Assembly: GCA_963921195.1 (NCBI GenBank)
Contig: OY992537.1
Location: forward strand, 94,694,736-94,758,735
Origin: Pegoplata infirma
Lineage: Eukaryota; Arthropoda; Insecta; Diptera; Anthomyiidae
Direction: 5' to 3'
Length of the DNA stretch: 64,000 nt
Position numbers and translations under genes: made by a program
Part shown: positions 53,201 through 62,672 of the stretch, in pieces
Position numbering within the stretch: position 1 is the first letter of the stretch
Layout: the number at the start of each line of letters is the position of its first letter
Notes under the pieces: model-generated
What the model saw: only the letters and a program-made list of their open reading frames with translations
What the model was told of the DNA's origin: nothing
Database searches by the model: none

Positions 53201-54604
53201 ATGGACACAAATGATACCGATTTAATTCGAGGCTCTGCCTCACCGACTGGTGCTGGTCCTAGCACTGGTCTTAGGGTTGCGACCTTGAAGTCCGACCTTG
53301 ATCCTGGTAGGGGTGCTCAGCCTAATATTGGTGGTAAAAAGAAAAAGAAACTTAAACCATCAAAGGTCAGGCACAACCAGAGACGGCTTTGTTTGAAAAT
53401 AATTAACAGACTAAGCCAACTTGATGGAACGAAGCTCTCCGAACGTGAGAGGGCGTCGCTATCATGGGCGAAAGGAGTCATTGAAGAACAGGACAAACTT
53501 TCGGCAATGCGCGCATCTGACAAACAGAGCGCTGTTTCGGCCTCGTCATCGAAGTCTGGTAAAAGGTTGCGCTCGCCCGACGAGAAACCTTTACCTAAGA
53601 GATCTAAGGTGACCGGCAACGTCTGGACTCAGTCTTTTAGTGAAGTGGTTAAAGGTAACTTCGTTAGGGCTGTGATAAACAGGCAAAATGGGGATTGTAG
53701 TATTCCAAGGGACAAGTGGAGTTTAGTTGAAACTAAACTAAATGAAATCTACTATAGGCTCCTTGAGAGTATGCCTGATTTTCTCCCTACTACTGTCAAC
53801 GCAGGTTGGTATCAGGGGCGAGTAAAACTCGTTGCTTTTGGGAACGAAAGATCCGCAGCCGTGTTTAAGGTTGCCATTAGCCAAGTGGGAGAGTTATGGC
53901 CTGGAGCCAGACTGGACGTTGTGGAAAAACATGATATCCCCTCGCAACCCAGAGCTCATGCATGGATCCCAATGGCTACAAATGACACTGCGGTGATTCT
54001 TAAGATGATAAAAGTCTGCAATCCTGACCTTCCAACTCAGAATTGGCAAATTGCCAGATTGGGTGAGATGGAGGGCGCTCGTCGTCAAGCAGTGGTCTTG
54101 GTTAATGAGGAATCGCTTCCGCTTTTAGCCAGGACTGACGGCATTATTAGATTTGGATTTTTTCATATAAGAGTCAATGTCTACAAGGGCGACCAGAAGA
54201 CTATTTTGGACGCAGACAAGCCAGTGGCAGAGTCGGCTGGGGAGGAGAATCTGGAAAAGGTTGATATTCAGCTGGCCGATTCTAGGCTGATGGGAGATGC
54301 ATCTGGCATTTTTGAAACCGAATCTGGTAACGAATGCGACCTCTGTGATGGCATGGAGGATAAAGCTGATGCCACGATGGGTGACATTCAGGGCGAGGCC
54401 CATGCAGTGAGGAATTCGGAGAGTTCTGTTGCCTCCGATTCAGAACAGATGGGATATATATCTGGCTTATTCGAAACCGAATCTGGGGACGAATGCGACC
54501 TCTTTGATAACACGGAGGATGAAGCCAATAACACGGTGGTGGAAAGGATGGTGGAAATAAAACAAGATGTTGCGGTTCCTACAAATAAACCTCCATCACT
54601 GTAA
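53201..54604 (+). CDS. N1 ORF1 protein (DUF4780-like, RNA-binding gag-type)
   Basis: 467 residues, intact. A basic, Lys/Arg-rich N-terminal third (KKKKKLKPSKVRHNQRR at about 46-62; KRLRSPDEKPLPKRSK) may bind nucleic acid or serve nuclear import. Residues ~145-330 form the conserved domain (FVRAVINRQNGDCSIPRDKW, GWYQGRVKLVAFGN, WPGARLDVVEKHDIPSQPRA, NWQIARLGEMEGARRQAV), which I recognise as the ORF1 domain of LOA-like elements, probably Pfam DUF4780 (from memory). No CCHC knuckle. The acidic C-terminus has a 53-residue tandem duplication (FETESGNECDLCD near 370, FETESGDECDLFD near 423). Its last 38 bp overlap ORF2 in another frame. Likely role: RNA-protein particle for retrotransposition. Confidence 0.88.
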   Translation: MDTNDTDLIRGSASPTGAGPSTGLRVATLKSDLDPGRGAQPNIGGKKKKKLKPSKVRHNQRRLCLKIINRLSQLDGTKLSERERASLSWAKGVIEEQDKLSAMRASDKQSAVSASSSKSGKRLRSPDEKPLPKRSKVTGNVWTQSFSEVVKGNFVRAVINRQNGDCSIPRDKWSLVETKLNEIYYRLLESMPDFLPTTVNAGWYQGRVKLVAFGNERSAAVFKVAISQVGELWPGARLDVVEKHDIPSQPRAHAWIPMATNDTAVILKMIKVCNPDLPTQNWQIARLGEMEGARRQAVVLVNEESLPLLARTDGIIRFGFFHIRVNVYKGDQKTILDADKPVAESAGEENLEKVDIQLADSRLMGDASGIFETESGNECDLCDGMEDKADATMGDIQGEAHAVRNSESSVASDSEQMGYISGLFETESGDECDLFDNTEDEANNTVVERMVEIKQDVAVPTNKPPSL

Positions 54605-57381
54605 GGCAGCCTCAGTTGCACTCTTGCTGCGCCTGACGACAGGAGCAGTTGACTTGGTTTTTATCCAAGAGCCCTGGGTGCGGGGTGGCAGGGTTTGCGG
54701 ATTGAAGACCCCTGGGTTTAAGTTGGTGGTTGCCAAAGGTGAGGGCTCACCAAGAGCCTGCATCTTGGCAAAAAATGGCTTAAATATATTCTTTTTATCA
54801 ACTTTTAGTGATATGGATGTTACAGCGGCTAGCTAGAGCTTCATGGGAAGTCTATTTGGCTCCCCTCTGCGTATTTTCCTAATCCGGGGTCAATACCCCC
54901 GGAGAAGGTTGTCGGTCTAATTCGGGAGTCTGAATCTAGGGGACACCAGTTAGTAGTGTGTTGTGATGCTAATGCACATCATTCGATATGGGGAAGTACA
55001 GACACAAATGATAGAGGCGAATCACTTTTGGAGTTTTTGTTAAGCACTAACCTGTATATTTGTAACAAGGGTGGTGAACCAACTTTCGTTACAAGTACGC
55101 GGCAAGAGGTTCTTGACGTTACACTTGTATCAGATACATTGTCTGATAGAATTGATGACTGGAGAGTTTTGGAAGAGCATTCTTTCTCAGATCATCGCTA
55201 CATTGAGTTTTTACTCAGGGAGCGTGCCCCGGTTGAGACAGTCTCTAGAAATCTGAGGAGAACAAACTGGGTGAAATATAGGGAGACTTTTTCTTTGGTT
55301 TTGGATGAAATACCCTTATCTGAACCACATAGTTTGGCGGAAATTGACTGTCGGGTTGACCATATAACAAATGTTTGTAATAGGTGCCTGGATGCGTCTT
55401 GCCCTTCTGCAAAGCCGAGGTTGCTTTCGACAAAGCAACATGCATACAGCAAGGGACGATCAACGGAAACAGCTCTTCATGAGCTCGTTGGTACCATCGA
55501 GAGATCGCTTTCGGTAAAGGAGTACACTATGGTGGCCTTTCTTGATATTGAGGGGGCTTTTAATAATGTCATCCCAGAATCGATAATATTGGCATTGTCT
55601 GGTCTGGGAGTAAAGCGTGAAATCGTTTTAATGGTGGAAAGGCTACTTGCCAGTAGACGTATAACGTCTGAATTGGGAGCGTCCGTCATATCTCGATTTG
55701 TCAATAGGGGCACACCACAAGGAGGTGTTCTTTCGCCGCTTCTTTGGAACCTGGCACTGAATTCAATGCTACTATCTCTAGAAGCACGTGGTTGTCATGT
55801 TGTCGCATATGCTGACGATGTCGCGATAGCGGTAAAGGGGAAGCATCTGCCAACATTGCGGGACATTCTTCAGGGTTCTCTGAAAGATCTGTCTAAATGG
55901 GCAAGAGACTGTGGTCTACGAGTTAATCCTAGTAAAACAGAGCTTGTTTTATTTACAAGGAAAAATAAGATTCCTGCTTTCGATCCTATTTCTCTGGACG
56001 GTACTGAAATCACCTTCTCAGATGGAGCCAAGTATCTTGGAGTATTTCTAGATAGGAAGCTGAATTTCAGGCGTAATATTGAGGAACGGGTGAGAAAAGC
56101 AACGATTGCTTTGTATTCCTGTAAAAGGGCCATTGGAAAACGATGGGGTTTTAGCCCTCAAGTCGTTCATTGGATCTATACAGCAGTGGTGCGTCCAATT
56201 TTGCTGTATGGAATCATTGTCTGGTGGCCTGCTTTAGAAACAAAAGCGAACTGTGTCTTTATCACGAAGGTACAGAGAATGGCGTCAATGTGCATCACTG
56301 GCGCTCTTTGTACTACACCTACGGCTGCATTAGAAATCCTCCTTCACCTGATACCCTTGGACATATTGGGTAGGCAGTATGCAGCTGCGTCGGCAATTCG
56401 ACTTAATAGCACGCTGCAATGGAGGAGCAGCGATTGTGGCCATAGCGCGATCTTGAAAAAGATAACAATACCACAAAATGTGGATTGTGCTCCCTCTTTG
56501 AGCCTCTTTGAGCGCCACTTTACCACTATGATACCATCCAGGGAGTCTTGGATGGGGGATACTCCGGGAAGTGGAGCTACCATAAATTTTTACACAGATG
56601 GATTGAGGCTGCACGAACAAGTGGGCTTTGGGGTCTATTCGGAAGAGCTTGGATTGAGCCTGGCTCGTAGATTGCCAGATCATTGCAGTGTTTACCAGGC
56701 AGAGATGCTGGCAATAAAGGAAGTGGCTGACTGGTTGAGCTGCAATGTCTTGTCTACAACCGCAGTCAACATCTATACTGACAGTCAAGCCGCGGTCAAG
56801 TCCCTGGATTCAATGTTTCTGAAAACAAGATCTGCCCTTAACTGCCGCACGTCTTTAAACGAGATGGACAAGCAGTTTAACATACGACTCATATGGGTCC
56901 CAGGGCACAGAGACATTCCAGGGAATTGCAAAGCCGATGAGCTTGCAAGACTAGGAACTACCTTACAGGTTCCAACAGAATTGGAATGTGTTGGTATGCC
57001 TCTAGAAACTTGCAAGCAAAACCTACGGCTTTGTTCTGCGACGGAGACTAATCAAAGATGGGCAAATGGATGGACGTGTGATACAACACGACTGATTTGG
57101 CCTTCTCTTAATCAGGGCGCACAAGTGAGCTGATATCGCTTCCAAGAGGAGAGATTTCGACGGTGGTTTCTATAATTACCGGACACTGTCTTATAGGGAA
57201 GCACTCAGAGCGGTTAAATGTGCCGTCGAATGACTTTTGCCGAAGTTGCATGGATGAAGAGGAGTTGGAAACTATCGAACACTTTATTTGCCATTGCCCG
57301 GCACTTTCTGGTCAGCGACTTGCTTCACTGGGATCTAGGGAGCTGTACGATCTTTCTGATTTGTCGGATGTCAAAATTTAA
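54567..57381 (+). pseudogene. N1 ORF2: endonuclease, reverse transcriptase, RNase H; deleted and frameshifted
   Basis: ATG at 54567, inside the end of ORF1. The endonuclease starts LRFLQINLHHCKAA...LVFIQEPW; a one-base frameshift near 54833 ends this frame at 54836, and the endonuclease goes on in another frame (CCDANAHHSIWGSTDTNDRG, then FSDHR). Near 55421 CLDASCPSAKPR runs straight into LLSTKQHAYSKGRSTETALH, so the linker and RT finger region, some 250-300 residues in relatives, is absent in frame. RT then has FLDIEGAFNNV, GTPQGGVLSPLLW and YADD; RNase H has YTDG, QAEM, TDSQAA and GHRDIPGNCKADEL. A second shift near 57115 gives a stop at 57131-57133; the knuckle region (CRSCMDEEELETIEHFICHC) continues in another frame to 57381. 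I/R1/LOA group. Confidence 0.9.
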
Positions 57382-58165
57382 CATCTAAGGAGTTTCATAA
57401 GAAGCTCAAACTGGTTTAACGACAGGGACTAGTAGGGAAACCTATTACGATCCCGTGGTATCACAATGGACCTCAGAGTCTAAGTGTGTTGACGTAAAAC
57501 GTCAGCAGCCACTTACAACCTAACCTAACCTATCGTCACCTTAATTGTAAAGGGCTCCTGCAATATTTTTTTTTTTAAATAAGTAATTTTTTTTTTTTTG
57601 TATAAATAATATTAAAAACAACTAAGATACGCCTAAATAACTCTAACAAAATCTTGTTAAATATGATGAAACCAAATTCCAATTAATATTTAAAAAAAAT
57701 TTATATTTGAGGAAGAAAAATTCATATTGTAGCATTTTTCAATTCAGGTGACGAAATATATATAACAGGACAATTCAAATAATAAATTAATTTAAATGTT
57801 TTTAAATAAACACATTTATTATCAAAGTTTGGATAAAGGGGTAAGGTGCTAGACCAGTGAACAGAAGGTTCTGAGTTCGCGGACCAAGTGAGGCAGATCA
57901 AAATAGTAAGTTTTAAAAAATTAAATTTAAGAAATAGACAGATAAAAATAGTAAGTAGTGTAAATTAAAAGACGTGATTAACAAATTTTAAATTTTTGGA
58001 CGATCTCAGACGTACTATGTACATGTCATAATGTAGTCAGCACTACTGACTACCTGCATACTTGTCGGCGAGGAATTTTGACAAAATACTTGAAAAAGTC
58101 AGGAGGTGTCATGAGGTTTTTTGTATGGTCAGAGATTTTTCAGTCAGCAGGTACACTGACATTGT

Positions 58166-59357
58166 CCCAATTAGAAATTTTGTCTTTAAGACAATGTCAG
58201 TAATGATTCATCAGGTAGAAGTCAGCAAGTGAATACATTTTACTAAAGACAACTTAGGGACATGTCATAATTTTTGTCAGAGCTTCCCAAGTTCTATAAA
58301 TGTACTGACTTGTCATATAAGTTGTCTTATCAATTTAGAAAAATCACGTCTTTAATGCTGACAATTATATAGCAAATCCGACCAATCACTAAAAAATGTT
58401 TTTTACCGATGTAAAATCCATGTAATTTTGTTTCATCCTTTAAAACTCTTTTAATTTTCTTTGTAATTAAAAAAATAAAATTGAATTGGTCTTAAAACAA
58501 TAAAAAAAAAAATAAAAAAAAAATCCGCGACCGGGGATTGAACCGAGGCCAAAAATCTACAACACGTAAGCTGTCGAACCTGCTAGACAACTAGGCCAAC
58601 CACAACTTAAAATTGTTTGTAATAAAATATATTTTGAAATAATAATATTTCAAATTTGTCAAAAACAAAATAAATTGAATATATCGTCACCTTAATTGTA
58701 AAGGGCTCCTGCAATATTTTTTTTGTAAATATTTTTTTTTGTTTTGTATAAATAATATTAAAAACAACTAAGATACGCTTAAATAACTCTAACAAAATCT
58801 TTATAAATAGGATGAAACCAAATTCCAATCAATATTTAAAAAAATGTTATATTTGAGGAAGAAAAATTCATATTGTAGCATTTTTCAATTCAGGTGACGA
58901 AATATATATAACAGGACAATTCAAATAATAAATTAATTTAAATTTGTTTTTAAATAAACTCATTTATTATCAAAGTTTGGCTAAAGGGGTAAGGTGCTAG
59001 ACCAGTGAACAGAAGGTTCTGAGTTCGCGGACCAAGTGAGGCAGATCAAAATAGTAAGTTTTAAAAAATTAAATTTAAGAAATGGACAGATAAAAATAGT
59101 AAGTAGTGTAAATTAAAAGACGTGATTAATAAATTTTTAATTTTTTGGCGATCTCAGACGAACTATGGACATGTCATAATGTAGTCAGCACTATTGACTA
59201 CCTGCATACTTGTCGGCGAGGAATTTTGACAAAATACTTGAAAAAGTCAGGAGGTGTCATGAGGTTTTTTGTATGGTCAGAGATTTTTCAGTCAGCAGGT
59301 ACACTGACATTGTCATAAGGAAGTCTTTGAGATGTCTTAACGACATTTCTAATTGGG
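58166..59357. mobile_element. Q2: intact copy of TIR element Q
   Basis: CCCAATTAGAAAT at 58166 and its exact complement ATTTCTAATTGGG at the right end. GACAATGTCAG and CTGACATTGTC lie inside the two ends, and further TGACTT/AAGTCA-type words pair loosely. It differs from Q1 by scattered substitutions and short A-run changes. The last 46 bp (GTCATAAGGAAGTC...AATTGGG) are repeated once more to 59403. No transposase. Confidence 0.88.
58525..58603 (-). other. tRNA-like unit in Q2 with poly-T terminator
   Basis: Same A-box, B-box and T-run as the unit at 52916-52994, with one or two substitutions (TTACGTG for TTAGGTG). Downstream on the opposite strand (58976-59036; 57833-57893 in Q1) a second, weaker tRNA-like block has GCTAGACCAGTG and GAGTTCGCGGACC. 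Confidence 0.68.
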
Positions 59358-59697
59358 GTCATAAGGAAGTCTTTGAGATGTCTTAACGACATTTCTAATT
59401 GGGATATTTTGTATTTCAAGATAACTGTAGTAGAATTTTGAACAAACATTTTGTTTCTCTTAATGCCAAACCATTCATTCATTATCTTGATATCAATATG
59501 TTAACATTCCAAAAAAATCGGTTTAATTTATTTGACATGAATTATTATTTATTTAGTCATTTATCGTACAAAAAAAACATTATATAAATATTTTGACTGA
59601 TAAAAAATCTAACCAAAATAAAAAAATTATTGAAACGAAAAAAGAAAATTTACTACAATAACCACGCATAGTTTTGTGACATAGTAACCAATATGAA
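59358..59697. other. 46-bp repeat of the Q right end, then AT-rich spacer
   Basis: 59358-59403 duplicates 59312-59357. Beyond it I see nothing; the 62-residue frame at 59399 is without features. Confidence 0.6.
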
Positions 59698-60183
59698 CAG
59701 TGCCGGACAAAAGTAATCACGCAGAGCTATAGTGGATGTAATTTTTCAAAGACAAATTTAAAAATACCAAAACCTTTTAATCAAAAAACAAGTATTTTTG
59801 AGACAGTGTTTTATAGGTAATTTATTAAGCTTTAATTTAAGCTTAATAGCGTACAGATTGAGTTTATAATAAATCTGCTACGAGGATCGAACTGGAAAGT
59901 GATACTACCATTATTTATAGATATTTTGGGCGATATGCCAAAACCCCAACCTTAGAATTGTCTCTTTTATATTTTAAGTTTTGTTAGAAGTATTTTTGAA
60001 ATTTTTTAAAAAAAATGTCTATAAATAATTTAATTTTTTAGTTCGACCCTCGTCGAATATATCTGAACGATACAAACTTAAATTAAACCTTAATAAATAA
60101 CCTAAAAAAGGTTGGGTATTTTTAAATTTGTCTTTAATAAACCATCTTCTAAAGCTCTGTGTAACTACTTTCGTCCGGCACTG
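59698..60183. mobile_element. Tc1-like miniature element (486 bp)
   Basis: CAGTGCCGGACAAAAGTAAT...AGAGCT at the left; the right end complements it over 31 bp with about 4 mismatches. TA follows the right end; the left flank is AA, so the expected TA duplication is not intact. The terminus resembles Tc1 ends (CAGTGCTGGCCAAAA, from memory). A decayed relative lies at 15660-15961. Non-coding. Confidence 0.85.
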
Positions 60184-61166
60184 TATGTGGAATAAATCTT
60201 TAAAGCGACAACATACAAAAAAAAAAAAAAATGGCGCACCTACTCCATTTCATTCCATTCCACTCTACTTTAAATCAATTTATATATTTTTATATATAGA
60301 TTAATATCAATAAAATTTAATGCCTTTGATTGGAACGTATGTAAAGTAAAATACATTTAAGCCATCTGGTCATAATTGAGTTCAATTAATTGTAATAGAA
60401 ATATTGGAGTACAATGTTTTTCAAATATGAAAAAAATTGAAAACATATTTTTGTAAATGTGGTTTTTGTTACGAAAAACTCTACATACTTGTAAAATGTT
60501 ATGTAACTGTCAGAATTTGATAGAATATGGACAAGTAAAGTGGACAGTTGGAAAATATAAAATCAAAATCTTAAATTGGCAGATTTGGACATGAACAAAT
60601 TATTAACACTGTTCAACAGCAAAATCCTTTATATTAAGCAGTTAACAGATTTCTCATTTGCAATCCAAATTTTTCTAGCACGTACCTTTTTTGAAATGTT
60701 TTCTTTGACTTGAAATGTTTTCTTTTACTCGAAAGTTTGTGCTACAAAAAAATGTAAAACGTAAAAATCTCGAAAAGGCAACGTCTCAGACAAATTTGGA
60801 AGGGTCTGAGTGCTGAGACAGTGGAGTCCCTGAGATTAGTAAATTATTAATTTTGTAAACATTCAAAAGAAAACCTATATCGAAAACTATGTTAAATGAC
60901 TTTCATTTTAAAATAAAAAATTTTTAGAAAATTTTTCTGCTGAAATGAATATTTAAAAATAATTGTCTTTTATTAATTTTTTAAAAATAACTAAAAAATT
61001 TTAATACTTTAACCAATTCTGTTTGCTTAGTTTTACAAAGATTTTTTGCAGCTTTTTAGCAGATTGTTTTGCTAATTTAAACGATATATTAAGTTATCTT
61101 TTTGTACATATTTTTTTAAATTCCGGCCGATTTTTTTTGTCACTCTTGAATTAAATTAAATTTAAA
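60184..61166. other. Low-repeat spacer upstream of the candidate promoter
   Basis: Mostly single-copy within the window apart from a short block near 60665 shared with 31735. Nothing coding is recognised. Confidence 0.4.
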
Positions 61167-61602
61167 TTCCAATAAAAGCGCCAAGTTGACGCTCATAAAC
61201 AGATAACATTTTATCGTAAAATTCCGATAAAAGCGCCAAGTTGATGCTCTTAAACAGATAACATTTTATCGTAAAATGTCCGATAAAAGTGCAAATGAAT
61301 TTCTTGCCAGACTGCAAAGTTTATACCAATCGCATTTAAAAAACACGGATAAAAACAAGTAAATTTGCTTTCGGAACATGAAAGCGCATTAAAGTCTCAG
61401 CTTAAAGTTGTTATTAAAAACTTCAACTTGAGGACTCAGTTTACAAATATATTTTATTTGAATTCTCCGATAAAAATGCAAAGGCTTATAAAAACCTCGA
61501 AAAAATGCATATCAAATGCCACTATCGGCGAATTAAATTGAACGTATATAAATAGCTCCCGCTTAACTGTGTCACTAACTAAATGAGCTTTAACAATTTA
61601 TA
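61167..61602 (+). promoter_or_regulatory. Candidate host promoter: GATA-site cluster, TATA box, initiator
   Basis: Eight GATAA/TTATC sites: 61202, 61211, 61226, 61257, 61266, 61282, 61348 and 61470. The first five fall in a 55-bp direct repeat (units at about 61167 and 61222) that also repeats AAAGCGCCAAGTTGA. TATATAAATAG lies at 61545-61555 and an initiator-like GTCACTAAC with TCA at 61572-61574, ~29 bp from the TATA start. A short leader with ATG at 61602 (context TTATAATGCGTAAG, also a possible splice donor) follows, and a DINE-C interrupts at 61638. No coding exon can be identified. Confidence 0.4.
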
Positions 61603-61637
61603 ATGCGTAAGAACAGAAACAAACACATCATACATAA

Positions 61638-62490
61638 ACAAGTAAAAAGTTAAATTCGACCTTGCCGAATGTATTGATACCCTCCACAATGTAAAAAAAG
61701 TTTATTTGCAAAAAAAAAAAACAAACAAAAAATTTTTTCAAAAAAAAAAAAATCCGCGAAAAAATTTTTTTGTTAAAAAAAACAAGTGAAAGTGTTACAT
61801 TCGGCTGTGCCGAATCTTTTATACCTTCTAAAATGTAAAAAAAAAACAATATATAAAAAATCCAGGGCTTTTTTTTTGGGGGGGGGGGGGGAGGGGTTGG
61901 TGGGGGACGTTAGGGAGCACCTTCCTCTTGCGATTTTGAACTTCATCTGAGATAAGAATGTTGAATTTGTTTAGAAAAAGTACAAAAACCCTGCAAAAAA
62001 TGCGGTTTTTCTTAGGTTAGTTTAGTTCTCCAAGGGGAAAGTTTTTTCCCCTTGGTCCTATTTTGCCCATTTCCGAACTTAACCTGCCTAGGAATATAAG
62101 ACATATTCGTGCCAAACTTCGGAAGTCGAGCTCTTTTAGTTTTGACTGTATCGTGTCCCATACAGACGGAATGACAAAGTGAGTATACTTTGTCCCTCCA
62201 ACCCCATACTGTGGTTGGAGGGTTTAAAAAATTGGCGAAATATTTTTTTTTTTTTGGAAAAAAATATGTTTGTACTTTTTTAAATGCCATTCTGTGATCA
62301 ATTCTGTTCACACGTGCAACCGAATTAATGCATTTTGTATTTTTAGTTTATGTTGAATGTACCAACATTTTCGAGGTGTCCTTACATTTTCTTTCATAAC
62401 TTTTGAACCGCAGAACCGATTTTGCTCAAATGCAATACCAAACTGCTTAGGGCAACAACAAGTAAATAGGCTAAGTCTTAGTCATATTTG
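61638..62490 (-). mobile_element. DINE-C split by a DINE-A
   Basis: 61638-61786 has AACAAGTAAAAAGTTAAATTCG, the hairpin and TACCCTCCACAATG (3' end, minus). 62228-62490 continues with the core blocks 'TTTTGAACCGCAGAACCGATTTTGC' and 'AATGCAATACCAAACTGCTTAGG'. The 5' end with GTCY tract is missing. Confidence 0.8.
61787..62227 (-). mobile_element. DINE-A nested in DINE-C, GTCY tract reduced
   Basis: Plus strand AACAAGTGAAAGTGTTACATTC, hairpin ATTCGGC-TGT-GCCGAAT, a G-run of about 13 near 61880, 'CCCCTTGGTCCTATTTTGCCC', then CAGACGGAATGACAAAGTGA and TGTGGTTGGAGGGTTTAAAA. The microsatellite has collapsed to a single CAGACGG. Confidence 0.85.
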
Positions 62491-62672
62491 TTTAAACCAT
62501 TTCGATCCTCTGTTCGATTTTTCGTAAACCTTTTTTATTTTCGACTTTTAATTTTTTTAATTAATTTAAATTTTTTTTTAGATTTAATTTATTATCAAAT
62601 TCCACTAATTTGAATCATTTTGAAACTATTTATTTTGAAAATAATAAAAAAATTAATAAAATAGCCAAAAAA

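Larger units (their letters stand above)
53086..57530 (+). mobile_element. N1: non-LTR retrotransposon, full 5' to 3' span, 12-bp duplication
   Basis: TATCGTCACCTT lies at 53074-53085 and again at 57531-57542, and once in the empty Q2 copy. The element has a 115-bp 5' UTR, ORF1, an overlapping ORF2, a 3' UTR of ~150 bp and a CCTAACCTAACC tail. Coding sequence is much less AT-rich than the surroundings. ORF2 carries an internal deletion and two frameshifts, so this copy is not autonomous. Confidence 0.93.
52573..58165. mobile_element. Q1: first copy of TIR element Q, interrupted by N1
   Basis: Left end CCCAATTAGAAATTTTGTC at 52573. The two pieces (52573-53085 and 57531-58165) together match Q2 almost throughout, and Q2 has the uninterrupted site TATCGTCACCTTAATTG near 58682. 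The right end, CTGACATTGTC, abuts the left end of Q2. Confidence 0.9.

Noticed and set aside
53317..53619. Minus-strand frames inside N1 ORF1 and ORF2
   Set aside because: Shadows of the strongly supported plus-strand ORFs.
57510..57535. True telomeric repeat array
   Set aside because: Only two to three CCTAA units, always at N1 3' ends.
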